A program made the position numbers and the translations under genes. Below the pieces are notes generated by a model. The model did not search any database. It was not told where the DNA came from and was given only the letters and a program-made list of their open reading frames with translations. Of a DNA stretch of 64,000 bases, positions 45,269 to 55,700 are shown one piece after another. Source of the stretch: Thiothrix winogradskyi (GTDB lineage Bacteria > Pseudomonadota > Gammaproteobacteria > Thiotrichales > Thiotrichaceae); assembly GCF_021650935.1 (NCBI RefSeq), contig NZ_CP091244.1:2418001-2482000 (forward strand), given 5' to 3'. Position 1 is the first letter of the stretch. Each line of letters opens with the position of its first letter.

Positions 45269-46270
45269 TTAAATCGCGTCCAGTTCGGTCAATGGCCAAC
45301 GCGGACGCGCATTAATCACTGCCGCTTCGCTTACCCCTGCCAGTAACCTTAACGCGCCCGCATACGCAATCATCGCGCCGTTATCGGTGCAAAATGCCAA
45401 ACGCGGGAAATAGACTTCCCCCGGCAATTCTGCCAATCGCGCCCGTAAGCGGCGATTCGCGCCGACCCCACCCGCCACAATCAGCCGCTTGCGACCCGCT
45501 TGTTCCAACGCCCGCCGACATTTGATAAACAGCGTGTCTACTACTGCGTCTTCAAACGCTCGTGCAATATCCGCTTTATCCTGCTCTGTTTGCCCAGACT
45601 TTTGCCAAGTCGTCAGCGAAAACGTCTTCAAACCGCTAAAGCTGAAATCACAGCCCGGTCGATCCACCATTGGGCGTGGAAATTTGTACATCCCCTCACG
45701 CCCTTGTTCCGCCAGTTTTGCCAACAACGGGCCACCCGGATAATCCAAGCCCATCAATTTGGCGGTCTTGTCAAACGCTTCACCTGCCGCATCATCCACG
45801 CTTTCGCCCAGAATGTGGTATTCGCCAATGCGCGGCACATCCACCAGCATGGTATGCCCACCCGACACCAGCAACGCCACAAACGGCAATTCCGGTGGAT
45901 TTTCTTCCAACATCGGCGCGAGCAAATGCCCCTCCATGTGATGCACGCCCACGGCGGGAACATTCAAGCCCCATGCCATCGACCGTGCAATCGCAGCCCC
46001 CGTCAGCAATGCGCCGATCAGCCCCGGCCCTGCGGTGTAGGCAATGCCATCAATATCCGCCATTGTCATATCAGCATCCACCAACGCCTCGCGCAGCAAT
46101 GGCAACACACGGCGAATATGATCCCGCGATGCCAATTCCGGTACTACGCCACCGTATTCGGCGTGCATCGCAATCTGGCTGAACAAGCGATGCGCCAACA
46201 AGCCTTTATCGGTGTCGTACAACGCCACGCCGGTTTCATCACAAGAGCTTTCAATTCCAAGTACACGCAT
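45269..46270 (-). CDS. tsaD: tRNA N6-adenosine threonylcarbamoyltransferase
   Basis: A 333-residue TsaD (Kae1/YgjD). VLGIESSCDETGVALYD opens the ASKHA fold, VGVHHMEGHLLAP holds the metal-binding HxxxH, and GGVGANRRLRARL is the C-terminal signature. It transfers threonylcarbamoyl to A37 of ANN-decoding tRNAs. Usually near rpsU; here it is monocistronic. Confidence 0.97.
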   Translation of the reverse strand: MRVLGIESSCDETGVALYDTDKGLLAHRLFSQIAMHAEYGGVVPELASRDHIRRVLPLLREALVDADMTMADIDGIAYTAGPGLIGALLTGAAIARSMAWGLNVPAVGVHHMEGHLLAPMLEENPPELPFVALLVSGGHTMLVDVPRIGEYHILGESVDDAAGEAFDKTAKLMGLDYPGGPLLAKLAEQGREGMYKFPRPMVDRPGCDFSFSGLKTFSLTTWQKSGQTEQDKADIARAFEDAVVDTLFIKCRRALEQAGRKRLIVAGGVGANRRLRARLAELPGEVYFPRLAFCTDNGAMIAYAGALRLLAGVSEAAVINARPRWPLTELDAI

Positions 46271-46350
46271 GAGGGTCTTCTGGGGTTAAACAAGATGAAG
46301 AGAAGTATATATGCTAAAGTTGCGTGATGACAAAACAAGGTATAGGAAAC

Positions 46351-47094
46351 ATGCGATTCTTCTGGATGCCCTTGCTGGCACTCGTGCTGCTGGCGCAAAC
46401 TCCCACCGTGTGGGCGAAAGATCGACTGATCGTATTGGCTGGACAGTCCAATATGATGGGGCGCGGCAAGGTACATGAGTTACCTGCTACTTATAAGACC
46501 ACCCCCGCGAATGTGAAATATTTCTACCAAGGGCGCGAACACCCGCTGGCAAAATTTGCGTGGTTTGGCCCCGAAGTTAGCTTTGCGCACGATGTCGCCC
46601 GCGCTTTTCCCAACGATACTATTATTCTCGTGAAACAAGCCGCATCGGGCAGCCTGATTCAGCAATGGCAACCGGAGCAAGCGCTCTATAAAGCTTTGCT
46701 ACGCCAAGTGGGTTTTGCCACCCCCAAAGACACGACCTTGCAGGCAGACGCGATTTTGTGGATGCAGGGGGAAAGCGATGCGCAAGAATCCATCGGTGTT
46801 GCCCAGCAATACGGCAAGCGCTTGACCACCTTGGTGACACAATTGCGCACTGATTTGGCTTCCCCCGACAGTTTATTCATTTACGGGCAGGTCAATCTGG
46901 ATCACGAGAAACATGCCGAATCCATCGCGTCGGTACGCAATCAGCAGCAAGCCGCCCAGCAGCAATTGCCAGGGGCTTTGATGGTATCCACTGACGGTTT
47001 GGGTAAGCAGAGTGATGGCATCCACTACGATGCGGCAGGACAAATGGAATTAGGCAAACGCTTTGCAAAAGCCTACATTGAGCAGATGAAATAG
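46351..47094 (+). CDS. Secreted sialate O-acetylesterase-like (SASA) protein
   Basis: A 247-residue protein with a signal peptide (FFWMPLLALVLLAQTPTVWA). VLAGQSNMMGRG holds the nucleophile Ser, WMQGESDA the block III Gly/Glu motif, and DGIHYDAAGQMELG the catalytic Asp/His. The family removes acetyl groups from glycans. TAGGAAA just upstream supports the ATG at 46351. Confidence 0.85.
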   Translation: MRFFWMPLLALVLLAQTPTVWAKDRLIVLAGQSNMMGRGKVHELPATYKTTPANVKYFYQGREHPLAKFAWFGPEVSFAHDVARAFPNDTIILVKQAASGSLIQQWQPEQALYKALLRQVGFATPKDTTLQADAILWMQGESDAQESIGVAQQYGKRLTTLVTQLRTDLASPDSLFIYGQVNLDHEKHAESIASVRNQQQAAQQQLPGALMVSTDGLGKQSDGIHYDAAGQMELGKRFAKAYIEQMK

Positions 47095-47196
47095 CGCACG
47101 AAATAATGGTATTCACGCGCATTTTCACCTACGATTGTGCGCCACAACAAAAACAGTCGCCGCCCGCAGTTGATTAACCACCAAGGGAGTTGAGCC

Positions 47197-48708
47197 ATGA
47201 CCATTATTAAGCAAGACGACGTAATCGCCAGTGTGGCGGATGCGTTGCAATTCATTTCGTATTATCACCCCGTCGATTTCATCGAGGCGATGCATAAGGC
47301 GTGGGAACGTGAAGAATCCCCTGCCGCGAAGGATTCCATTGCACAAATCCTCGTCAATTCGCGCATGTGTGCCGAAGGGCATCGCCCGATTTGCCAAGAT
47401 ACCGGCATCGTTACCGTCTTCGTCAAAGTCGGCATGAATGTGCAGTGGGAAGGCGACATGAGCCTGTCCGACATGATCAACGAAGGCGTGCGCCGTGCGT
47501 ACATGAACCCCGATAACGTGTTGCGTGCGTCCATCCTCGCCGACCCAGCGGGGGCGCGGAAAAATACCAAAGACAACACGCCAGCGGTGATCCATTACGA
47601 AATCGTCCCTGGCGACACTGTGTCGTTTGACGTTGCGGCCAAGGGCGGTGGTTCTGAAAACAAATCCAAAATGGTCATGCTCAACCCTTCCGATAGCATT
47701 GTGGATTGGGTGTTGAAAACCGTGCCAACGATGGGAGCAGGCTGGTGTCCACCGGGAATGCTCGGCATTGGCATTGGCGGTACGGCGGAAAAAGCCGCTG
47801 TATTGGCGAAAGAAGTGCTGATGGAACCCATCGACATTCAAGAATTGCAAGCGCGTGGCGCACAAAACCGCGTCGAAGAATTGCGGTTGGAACTTTACGA
47901 AAAGGTCAACAACCTCGGCTTAGGCGCACAAGGTTTGGGCGGTTTGACCACAGTGCTGGATGTCAAAATCAAAGACTACCCAACTCACGCCGCATCCTTG
48001 CCCGTGTGCATGATTCCCAATTGTGCTGCAACTCGCCACACCCATTTCGTGCTGGACGGTTCCGGCGCGTCGTTGCAAACCCCTCCAGACTTATCCAACT
48101 GGCCGCAAATCTCACTGGAAGGCGGCGCGTCAGCCACCCGCGTTAATCTCGACACCATCACCCCCGAACAAGTGCGTAACCTGAAACCGGGCGAAACCGT
48201 ATTACTGTCAGGCAAAATGCTGACGGGGCGTGACGCCGCGCACAAGCGCATGATCGACATGCTCAACAAGGGCGAAACGCTGCCGGTTGATTTGAAAGGG
48301 CGTTTCATTTATTACGTTGGCCCGGTTGACCCTGTGCGTGATGAAGTTGTCGGCCCTGCTGGCCCTACTACGTCCACCCGTATGGATAAATTCACCCGCC
48401 AAATCCTGCAACAAACCGGCTTACTGGGCATGATCGGCAAATCCGAACGTGGCCCGATTGCGATTGAAGCGATCAAGGAATTCGGTGCTGTTTACTTGAT
48501 GGCAGTCGGTGGGGCGGCGTATTTGGTATCCAAAGCGATTACGGGCGCGAAAGTGTTAGCGTTCCCCGAACTCGGCATGGAAGCCATTTACGAATTCGAG
48601 GTCAAGGATATGCCGGTCACGGTTGCGGTGGATAGCAACGGTGAGTCCGTGCATACCACCGGACCTGCGAAGTGGAAGCAAATTATTGATGCGCGTTTAG
48701 GAAAATAA
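47197..48708 (+). CDS. Fumarate hydratase, class I (Fe-S, oxygen-sensitive type)
   Basis: A 503-residue single-chain class I fumarase. HRPICQDTGIVTVFVKVG, MIPNCAATRHTHFVLDGSG and GGTAEKAAVLAKE are family landmarks; the Cys residues in ICQDTG and MIPNC fit the 4Fe-4S ligands. It hydrates fumarate to malate, following succinate dehydrogenase in the TCA cycle. AAGGGAG precedes the ATG. No class II fumarase is present in the window. Confidence 0.94.
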   Translation: MTIIKQDDVIASVADALQFISYYHPVDFIEAMHKAWEREESPAAKDSIAQILVNSRMCAEGHRPICQDTGIVTVFVKVGMNVQWEGDMSLSDMINEGVRRAYMNPDNVLRASILADPAGARKNTKDNTPAVIHYEIVPGDTVSFDVAAKGGGSENKSKMVMLNPSDSIVDWVLKTVPTMGAGWCPPGMLGIGIGGTAEKAAVLAKEVLMEPIDIQELQARGAQNRVEELRLELYEKVNNLGLGAQGLGGLTTVLDVKIKDYPTHAASLPVCMIPNCAATRHTHFVLDGSGASLQTPPDLSNWPQISLEGGASATRVNLDTITPEQVRNLKPGETVLLSGKMLTGRDAAHKRMIDMLNKGETLPVDLKGRFIYYVGPVDPVRDEVVGPAGPTTSTRMDKFTRQILQQTGLLGMIGKSERGPIAIEAIKEFGAVYLMAVGGAAYLVSKAITGAKVLAFPELGMEAIYEFEVKDMPVTVAVDSNGESVHTTGPAKWKQIIDARLGK

Positions 48709-48710
48709 TC

Positions 48711-48817
48711 GTCTTGAACTGGGATTTTTAGGATTATAGGATTACCAAGATGAAGAGGTGCTCTCTATCTTTCTTCATCCTAGTCATCTTTTAATCCCAT
48801 GAATCCTAGTTCAAGAC
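48711..48817. repeat. Long imperfect inverted-repeat element
   Basis: Terminal arms gtcttgaactggga (48711-48724) and tcctagttcaagac (48804-48817) enclose further complementary blocks (aggatta...aagatgaaga against tcttcatc...taatcc). No ORF. It lies directly after the fumarase stop codon and before DUF1820. It looks like a non-autonomous mobile hairpin element; it might also stop or stabilise the fumarase mRNA. Confidence 0.75.
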
Positions 48818-48911
48818 AAAAAGCAAAAAAGTCAACTCAGTGACTTTCCGCCCGTTTTCTGCTACAACTAGCCCATTTTTCCCCTGATAATTATTCTTTG
48901 AGGCAAAACCG

Positions 48912-49250
48912 TTGAGCAGCGACCGCAGCATCTACCGCATTTCTTTTGTTAACCAAGACAAGATTTACGAAATTTTTGCCCGTCAGGTCTACGAGTCGGA
49001 CCTGTACGGCTTTGTCGTGGTGGAAGAAATTGTTTTCGGTACGCAAAGCAGCGTGGTGATCGACCCCGCTGAAGAGCGCCTCAAAACGGAGTTTGAAGCG
49101 GTCAAGCGCAGCTTCATCCCCATCCATTCCGTGATCCGTATTGACGAAGTGGAACACACGGGTGTCAGCAAAATTCTGGCACTAGACGGTTCGGGGGCTG
49201 TGGGTAATGTCAGCCCGTTTGCCCGTCCGGTGGGTAAGAAAAAAGACTAA
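48912..49250 (+). CDS. DUF1820 family protein
   Basis: A 112-residue protein matching DUF1820: SIYRISFVNQDKIYEIFARQV, then FGTQSSVVIDPAEERLKTEF and SFIPIHSVIRIDEVE. The start is a TTG with GAGG about 9 nt upstream; no ATG gives the full domain. Probably a small cytoplasmic protein; function unknown. Confidence 0.85.
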   Translation: MSSDRSIYRISFVNQDKIYEIFARQVYESDLYGFVVVEEIVFGTQSSVVIDPAEERLKTEFEAVKRSFIPIHSVIRIDEVEHTGVSKILALDGSGAVGNVSPFARPVGKKKD

Positions 49251-49328
49251 AGTTTGTTCTTCACCCAACCTTTCCGAATATCTCTGCTATTATACGTCGA
49301 TGATTTTTCGAGTGTATGGAACGGCTGA

Positions 49329-50561
49329 ATGAACCAGAAGTGGTTACATGGGTTGCCGGTAGTGTTATTGCTTGTTGTGCTGTTGTTCGGGTACGGAACC
49401 AGGACTGACAGTGCGTTTGATGCATGGAAGCAGCAATTTCGTCAGGTCGCCATTAACAAAGGCATCCACGCGGACAACGTGGATAGGGCTTTGCGGGGCT
49501 TGTCGCCCGATAAAAAAGTCCTGCGTCTGGAAGCACATCAGCCCGAATTTACCAAAAGTGTTTGGGAATACCTCGAAACCGCCGCATCCCCCGAACGTAT
49601 CGCCAAAGGGCAAGCCTTTTTACACGATTACGCACCGCTATTAAGCCGTATCCACGCGCAATACGGCGTACAACCCGAATACCTATTATCGGTCTGGGGG
49701 CTGGAAAGCAATTTCGGCAACCATACCGGGCGTTATAGCATTGTACGTTCACTGGCAACGCTGGCGTATGCAGGGGAACCAGCCCGCCGTGAATTCTGGC
49801 AGGCACAACTCATTTCAGCCTTACGCATTGTGCAAAATGGCGATATGCCGCCCATTTCCATGCAGGGTTCATGGGCAGGTGCTATCGGACACACGCAATT
49901 TATCCCCACGACGTTTGAAGCCTACGCAGTTGATTTTGACGGCGATGGCAAGCGCGATTTGGTGAACAGCATTCCCGATGCATTGGCGTCCACCGCGAAT
50001 TATCTGGCAAATTCTGGTTGGGAACGCGATCAGCCGTGGGGCTTTGAAGTGCGTTTGCCAGCGAATTTCGACTGGTCGCAAGCGGATGTGGATTTCTGGT
50101 TGCCGCTGAATATCTGGGGCAAGATTGCGGGCGTGACGGCTGTTCATGGACAGGTGTTGGATAGCAGCACTAGCAATGCCTTTGTGTTGTTACCTGCGGG
50201 GCATCGAGGCCCGGCGTTTTTGGCATTACGCAATTTCGATGCAATTCTCAAGTACAACAATGCGCAGAATTACGCACTCGCCGTCGGTTATTTGGGGGAT
50301 CGTATTCAAGGCAAACCGCCATTATCGGCAACTTGGCCGACCGAAGAATTACCATTGAGCCATGCTCAGAAATCCGAATTGCAGTCCTTGCTGACGATGG
50401 CGGGTTATAGCACCGAGGGGGTAGATGGCAAATTGGGGCCAAATACCCGTTCCGCCTTGCGGCGTTGGCAACAAGAGGCGGGTTTCCCAGCGGATGGTTA
50501 CGCTACCTTGCAACAGTTGGACGTGTTACGCCAGCGTGTCGCTGCAAAGACAGCCAATTAA
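49329..50561 (+). CDS. Lytic murein transglycosylase, MltB-like, with peptidoglycan-binding domain
   Basis: A 410-residue exported enzyme. The N-terminus (LPVVLLLVVLLFGYGTR) is a signal peptide or anchor. Residues about 35-320 form the SLT_2 domain with the catalytic Glu in SVWGLESNFGNHTG and GAIGHTQFIPTTF. Residues about 345-405 are a PG_binding_1 domain (LLTMAGYSTEGVDGKLGPNT, RSALRRWQQEAGFPADG). It cleaves the MurNAc-GlcNAc bond with 1,6-anhydro formation. Confidence 0.93.
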   Translation: MNQKWLHGLPVVLLLVVLLFGYGTRTDSAFDAWKQQFRQVAINKGIHADNVDRALRGLSPDKKVLRLEAHQPEFTKSVWEYLETAASPERIAKGQAFLHDYAPLLSRIHAQYGVQPEYLLSVWGLESNFGNHTGRYSIVRSLATLAYAGEPARREFWQAQLISALRIVQNGDMPPISMQGSWAGAIGHTQFIPTTFEAYAVDFDGDGKRDLVNSIPDALASTANYLANSGWERDQPWGFEVRLPANFDWSQADVDFWLPLNIWGKIAGVTAVHGQVLDSSTSNAFVLLPAGHRGPAFLALRNFDAILKYNNAQNYALAVGYLGDRIQGKPPLSATWPTEELPLSHAQKSELQSLLTMAGYSTEGVDGKLGPNTRSALRRWQQEAGFPADGYATLQQLDVLRQRVAAKTAN

Positions 50562-50567
50562 GTTGCC

Positions 50568-50984
50568 TTAATGTGCTTCAGGTACGCCTTGCCATAACAT
50601 TTCATAGCCGACTTCATAGGTGTCATCACAAAATGCCGCTAATTGTGAGAATTTCTCTTTAAACAATTTATCAGCATGAGATTTTTCGTGTTGTTCAAAC
50701 GACTTCCAATAAGTCACGATGACAATATCGCCCATATTTTGCTTAACGCGCTTATTTTTGTGACTGTCATCGCTACCGACGCTGCCTTCTTCGGAAATAA
50801 AACCGGCATTGCGGTAGACTTGTCCGCCAATAAATCCGCCATTATCATCGCCGTAGTTATTTTTGACGACATTACACATTTCGCCCAGTAATAACTCGAC
50901 ATCTTCAACGGTGACGCCTTCTTTCAAATCGACAACGTTGAATAACATCGTAGCACCGAAGGGAATTTCAATGGGATTAAACAT
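50568..50984 (-). CDS. Antibiotic biosynthesis monooxygenase-like (dimeric alpha-beta barrel) protein
   Basis: A 138-residue protein with no signal peptide. IVIVTYWKSFEQHEKSHADKLFKEKF resembles the ABM-type alpha-beta barrel, where a Trp/His-containing strand precedes a helix; the N-terminal half (TMLFNVVDLKEGVTVEDVEL) supplies the first strand. AAAGGAAA supports the ATG. Substrate unknown; assignment to the superfamily is tentative. Confidence 0.55.
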   Translation of the reverse strand: MFNPIEIPFGATMLFNVVDLKEGVTVEDVELLLGEMCNVVKNNYGDDNGGFIGGQVYRNAGFISEEGSVGSDDSHKNKRVKQNMGDIVIVTYWKSFEQHEKSHADKLFKEKFSQLAAFCDDTYEVGYEMLWQGVPEAH

Positions 50985-51068
50985 AACAGTTTCCTTTTGC
51001 TACCAATATTACAATCATTGGATTGTAGAAGTTCTCGGTTACAATTACCCATAAACCTTAGCTTTTTA

Positions 51069-52712
51069 CTAGGAATTGGCGTTATTGGTTTCCAAGCGCA
51101 CCGCTAACATATGTTCACACGGCCCTTGATTCAGCTTGTTCTGAATGTAGAAGTGGCAAGAACATTTGGCTTCCACCAGTCGCATATCCGCATCCAGCGT
51201 AATCTCCGGTTGATACGTGTGTGCATTGTCGATCACTTCGCCGCGCACCAACTGCCGTCCATTCTGCTGCGCTTCTCGCGCAATCACCGTCACCAAACCC
51301 GCTTTACGGAAATTATCTGCCTTGGCTTCGCGCTCATTGCTGAAACGCAGTTTATCCATTGGCAATGGGTCTTTGCTAAGTTCGCGGAGGCGGTATACAT
51401 CCTTATCCATGTCATACAATACGCGCCCGTATTGTGAGTAAATCCCCAGTGCGGATTTTACGGTTAGCTCGTCTAATCCTAAGCGCAATGCCAGCGATGT
51501 AGCACTTTCCTGCCAAGTAGTCTGCAACGCTGCAAACACGCGCTCGGCGGTGACGCTATCGACTTCACCCCGTGGAGCCATCAAATCGAAATTGCCCATG
51601 CGCGAAAAGTCATTGGCACTCCAACCCGACAAGCCCAGCGTGAAGGTCATGTGCTCCATTTCCGCTACCCAAAAGCTCGGCAAACCCGAACCCAGCAAGC
51701 TCACGCGGAAATGCTTCACGATGGGCAACAAACGTTCCAGTATGAACAAACGCCGCCGCCCCCAAATCCGCACTTCCTGCGCCGTATTGCCCGTGTAAAT
51801 ACTGCGCGGACAAGTCAAGGTTTCGCCCCACGGATCAAACTTCACCTGAATCGGCTGATCCGGTGTCAGGCAAAACCGCAATGAACGGGGGCCTGTCTTT
51901 TCCTTGTGCCGCTTTAAAAACAGCAAGATATTGTACATATCCATCGGGTGCAGGTTGAAGGTCGTAAACGGTAAACTCATCGCCGAACTGACTTGCAGGA
52001 AACCGCGTACCCAACTGTCGGGCAGGTCGATTTTCTCTTCCTTGAAGTCATCACTCAGGTCGGTTTTCACCTCAAAGCCAGACGGATCAATCACAAATTC
52101 GGTGCGCTTGTAATCACGAATTTTCTGGAATTCCTGATACAACTCGTGCGAATAGTCGATATTGGTCGTGCCGTAAGCGTGTTCGCGCACATTCTCAAAC
52201 ACTTCGTAGCGGCAGCTCAATTTGCCGTAACTCGACTCGTCCTGCGAAAAGCATTCAAAGAAAATACTGTCGGGGTGAACGGTAATCACCGGGTCAAGCA
52301 CATACCACGCATCAATATCGTTCTTGTACAAATACTGGAAATACTCAGAACGCGCTTTATAAAACGGTGACAACACTGCCGTTTCTGCTTGCTGCACTTC
52401 GCGCATTTGCTGGCGTAATTCGTCCAGTTGCGCTTTGATTTGCCCCTGTTTTGCCATTGCTTCCGCCAAGAACACATCCTCTTGCGCTTTCAGCCACGCT
52501 TTGTAATCGGATTTGTCTTTAGGCTGGAAGCTCATATCTGACACCACTACTTGATGCAGCGCGGACATGGCTTCGCGGAACGGGATATGTTGCCCCAAAT
52601 CCGCTGCAAAAAACGTCGGGTTACGCAACGCATCCGGCACGAAGGACATATTCGTTTCACGGCTAGTGTTCGAGACTTGCGAGTTGCCTTGGTATTTGCG
52701 GGAAAATTCCAT
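51069..52712 (-). CDS. Winged-helix plus SWIM zinc-finger protein of the retron operon
   Basis: A 547-residue protein. A coiled-coil-like stretch lies at about residues 65-110 (AEAMAKQGQIKAQLDELRQQ). Residues about 385-440 look like a winged helix (SATSLALRLGLDELTVKSAL, then YSQYGRVLYDMDKDVYRLR). The C-terminus carries a SWIM finger, CxC...CxH, with CSC at about 516-518 and CEH at about 531-533. The ATG overlaps the stop of the upstream gene (ATGA), so it is the last cistron of the RT operon. WH plus SWIM next to a HEAT/ARM protein and a retron RT matches the WHSWIM component of type XIII retrons as I recall the published classification. SWIM fingers often bind DNA or protein; the actual activity is unknown. 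Confidence 0.82.
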   Translation of the reverse strand: MEFSRKYQGNSQVSNTSRETNMSFVPDALRNPTFFAADLGQHIPFREAMSALHQVVVSDMSFQPKDKSDYKAWLKAQEDVFLAEAMAKQGQIKAQLDELRQQMREVQQAETAVLSPFYKARSEYFQYLYKNDIDAWYVLDPVITVHPDSIFFECFSQDESSYGKLSCRYEVFENVREHAYGTTNIDYSHELYQEFQKIRDYKRTEFVIDPSGFEVKTDLSDDFKEEKIDLPDSWVRGFLQVSSAMSLPFTTFNLHPMDMYNILLFLKRHKEKTGPRSLRFCLTPDQPIQVKFDPWGETLTCPRSIYTGNTAQEVRIWGRRRLFILERLLPIVKHFRVSLLGSGLPSFWVAEMEHMTFTLGLSGWSANDFSRMGNFDLMAPRGEVDSVTAERVFAALQTTWQESATSLALRLGLDELTVKSALGIYSQYGRVLYDMDKDVYRLRELSKDPLPMDKLRFSNEREAKADNFRKAGLVTVIAREAQQNGRQLVRGEVIDNAHTYQPEITLDADMRLVEAKCSCHFYIQNKLNQGPCEHMLAVRLETNNANS

Positions 52713-55700
52713 CAGTAAGCCCTCACTGCGGGTGCGATGACGTGAACCGGTGTTTGTTGGATGCCGTAGCGGTTTTGCAATTCAAACAAGGTCTTGATGT
52801 AACGTGCTTTATCGGCAATCACGCGGCTCAACGATTGCTCGCTAAATAGGGAGGCAACCATGCGGGCGACTTGCTCATCCTTGCCAGATTCGGTGAACAG
52901 GAATGCAATCACCCGATCTTTCACCAAACGCCCGCGATTGACTTGCGATAAGACGGTACTGAAATAGCCTTGCAGTTTGAGGATGGTATCGGGCTTGCCG
53001 CTGGCGTATTGCTGCAAGAAATTCGACACGAACAATTGCACGTTATTGGCAGGGTGCTGGCTCAATTGCAGCAAATAGGTTTCACCTTCGCCCTGTTCAA
53101 AGCCGCGCAAGACCAGTTCGCGTCCGAATTGTTGCACATCGTGATAGACCTGATCACACACTGCCACCACGCGCTCGCTTGTCCAAAAGTCCGCCGCAAA
53201 CGCCGCAAACAACGCAATCGCTTGAGTGCGGGTATCGTCCCAACGGTTGTCTAAAATCCGCACCGCTTCGGCGAATTGCTCAGTTACCCGCGCAGGATCG
53301 GCTTGCAATGCTGCCATTGCCCACGCCCGTACTTGCAAAGTGGGAATTTTGGTCAACATTGCCAACTGCTTGACTGAAAACGCGCCAGCAGGGTGAGCAG
53401 GCAAGATCAGTGCGCCCGCCCGTTCCGCCAATTTGCTTTTCGCGGTCAGCAAACGCCACAGTAAGTTCTGATCAATATCGGCGTGAATCGCTGCAACCGC
53501 TTGCACAATCGCCAGCATATCGTCGCTGTAACCTTCAACAGGCTCGGCTTTGAACAGCACCGGTAGAATGTGCGCGAAAATGTCTTTCTGAAAGTCGGCA
53601 TCGTTGACCGACAACACCGCCAGCCGCGCACCACGGCGCAATTCAGCATTTTCATCGGTCAGCGCATTGAACAGCAGCACACGGTATTCGCGTTTTTCGG
53701 CATCACTCAATTTGCCAATCAGCGCAATGCCCAAGGCTTGCAGCGCAGGTTCGGGGCGAGCCAATAATAGCGGCAACAGCGTGTGGTTGTTGGGCATTGC
53801 ATACACGTAATTCTTGGCGAACAACTGCACATCATCGTGTAGCGATAGCAGTAGATTCAGCAATAAATCGGGGTGTTGCGCAAAATGCTCCGGTGTCAGA
53901 TTCGCCAAACCATGATGGCGGATAGCGGCAAACTGCGCATTCAACAGCGCGAATACCACCTCAGTTTGCTGCAAGTTGTCGCGCAAATGTTCCAACGCCA
54001 GCAACGCGGTATTTTCGTAAGGGCGCACCACCAGTTCCAACCAGGTTGCTTGCGTTTGTTCCTGCAAGAAGGCGGTTTGTGGTTGCAGGCGACGGAAAGC
54101 AAAATCATTCACCATCGCGGCTTGGCAGTGGCGCAAAATGTAGAGCAAATCTTGCCCTGCATATGCCCACAGTGTGGCAAACGCTTCCGGCTGATTGGCT
54201 TCGCTGGAACGGTTTTCGTGCAGCACCCATTCACCTTTATAGCTCTCTTCGTACAGATGGCTGTGGCGATGCAAGATGAAATTCATACCGGCTAATGCTG
54301 GGAAATAAATAAGCTGTTTCTTCGGGGTACGTTGTGCCAGCGGCGAAGCATCGTCCGCCAATACCAGTATTTCTCGCGCCAGTTGCACATAATCGTTGGG
54401 GGCAAATTTGCCGAGATTGCGTAAATGACGCATGGTACGGCGGCGCAAATAGCGTTTGCTTTGCTGGGTGAAACTGGGATTTTCTTCGCGCCAGCTTTGC
54501 CGTCTGCCATCGTCGGGGGTAGTTTCTAGCCGATGATTCAAGATTGCCAGCGCGGCGTGGTCATCCAAAAACTCCGCCATTTTGTAGAGTTTGCGGAAGG
54601 ATGCTGTGAATGAGTGATTCACGGGCGCATTCTGAATCGTGGTGAATGCCACCGCACGTTTTTCCGGCTGGATGCTGGCAAGCGCGTACAAATTCACCAC
54701 ATGCTGGCTGTAATGTTCCAGCAATTGTTCTTTGGGTTGGAGGGCTTCTTGGCGCAAATCGGCAAAGCGGTCTTGGAACAAGCGGCGCACATGGTAAGCC
54801 AGCGAGGTATCGTATTTGCTGCGGATGGCGGCATCAACCTCATGCTGGTAGCCATAAAACCAGCGGTCAGCGCTGATCTTGCGCACCACGCGGTTCACCA
54901 CATCGTGGTATGCATCATGAGTTTTCAGGATGGCATAGCATTGCTGCAAACGGTCAGAGGAAACGTCTTGCTGGCGTTTGCTTTGCAGGTCGTAGTAGTT
55001 GGTAACGCGTTGCCACAAGCTGCTGATATTTTTGACTTTGCCGGTGGCTTTCAGAGCATTTTGCAGGTTGCGTTTGGTGTCACCCCACAAGTATTGCACA
55101 TTGCCTTCGTTGGCGCGGTCAATGCTCCAAGTGTCGTTTGCCAGCACGGTTTGCAGATTCATGCCTGCCAATAGTTGGGTGTAAAGGTCGAAATCGGCTT
55201 GGTATTCGTGCTTTTTCTGATCCAGCAAGGCGTTATAGTGGTAACGCAATACGTCCATAATCGCGGGTTCAAGTTCCGGCACGGCGGCTTTGTTGGCTTG
55301 AATTGTGGCATAACTGGCAGCATCGACGCGCAGTGGCATGAAATCCTGATCGGCATCTGTCAATACGGTTTGGCTTAAGGCTTGCTCAATGGCGGCAGTC
55401 AACCCTTGCCAATGCAGCACTTGCTGGATGTACGCCCGATCTTCCTTGTTCACACGATCAAACGACATCGCGGCGTAATGGTCGAAGGCTTGGATGGCTT
55501 CAATGGCTTGCACCGCATCCAGAGTTTGGTCTAACTCCGGCAAAACGCTTTCCGGGCTTTGCCCGACTTGCAAACACGCAAACTGGTACAGGTGTGCGGG
55601 GATTTTGTCTTGGAGTTGCTGCAATACGGCGAACGCGGCGGAATCATGAGTACGCCCCGCTGCCCATGCGATGCTGTAATACGTCATCGCATCGTCTTTG

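Noticed and set aside
47125..47865. A 246-residue minus-strand open frame rich in His, Arg and Phe opposite fumarase
   Set aside because: Composition typical of antisense frames in GC-rich genes; the fumarase motifs are on the plus strand.
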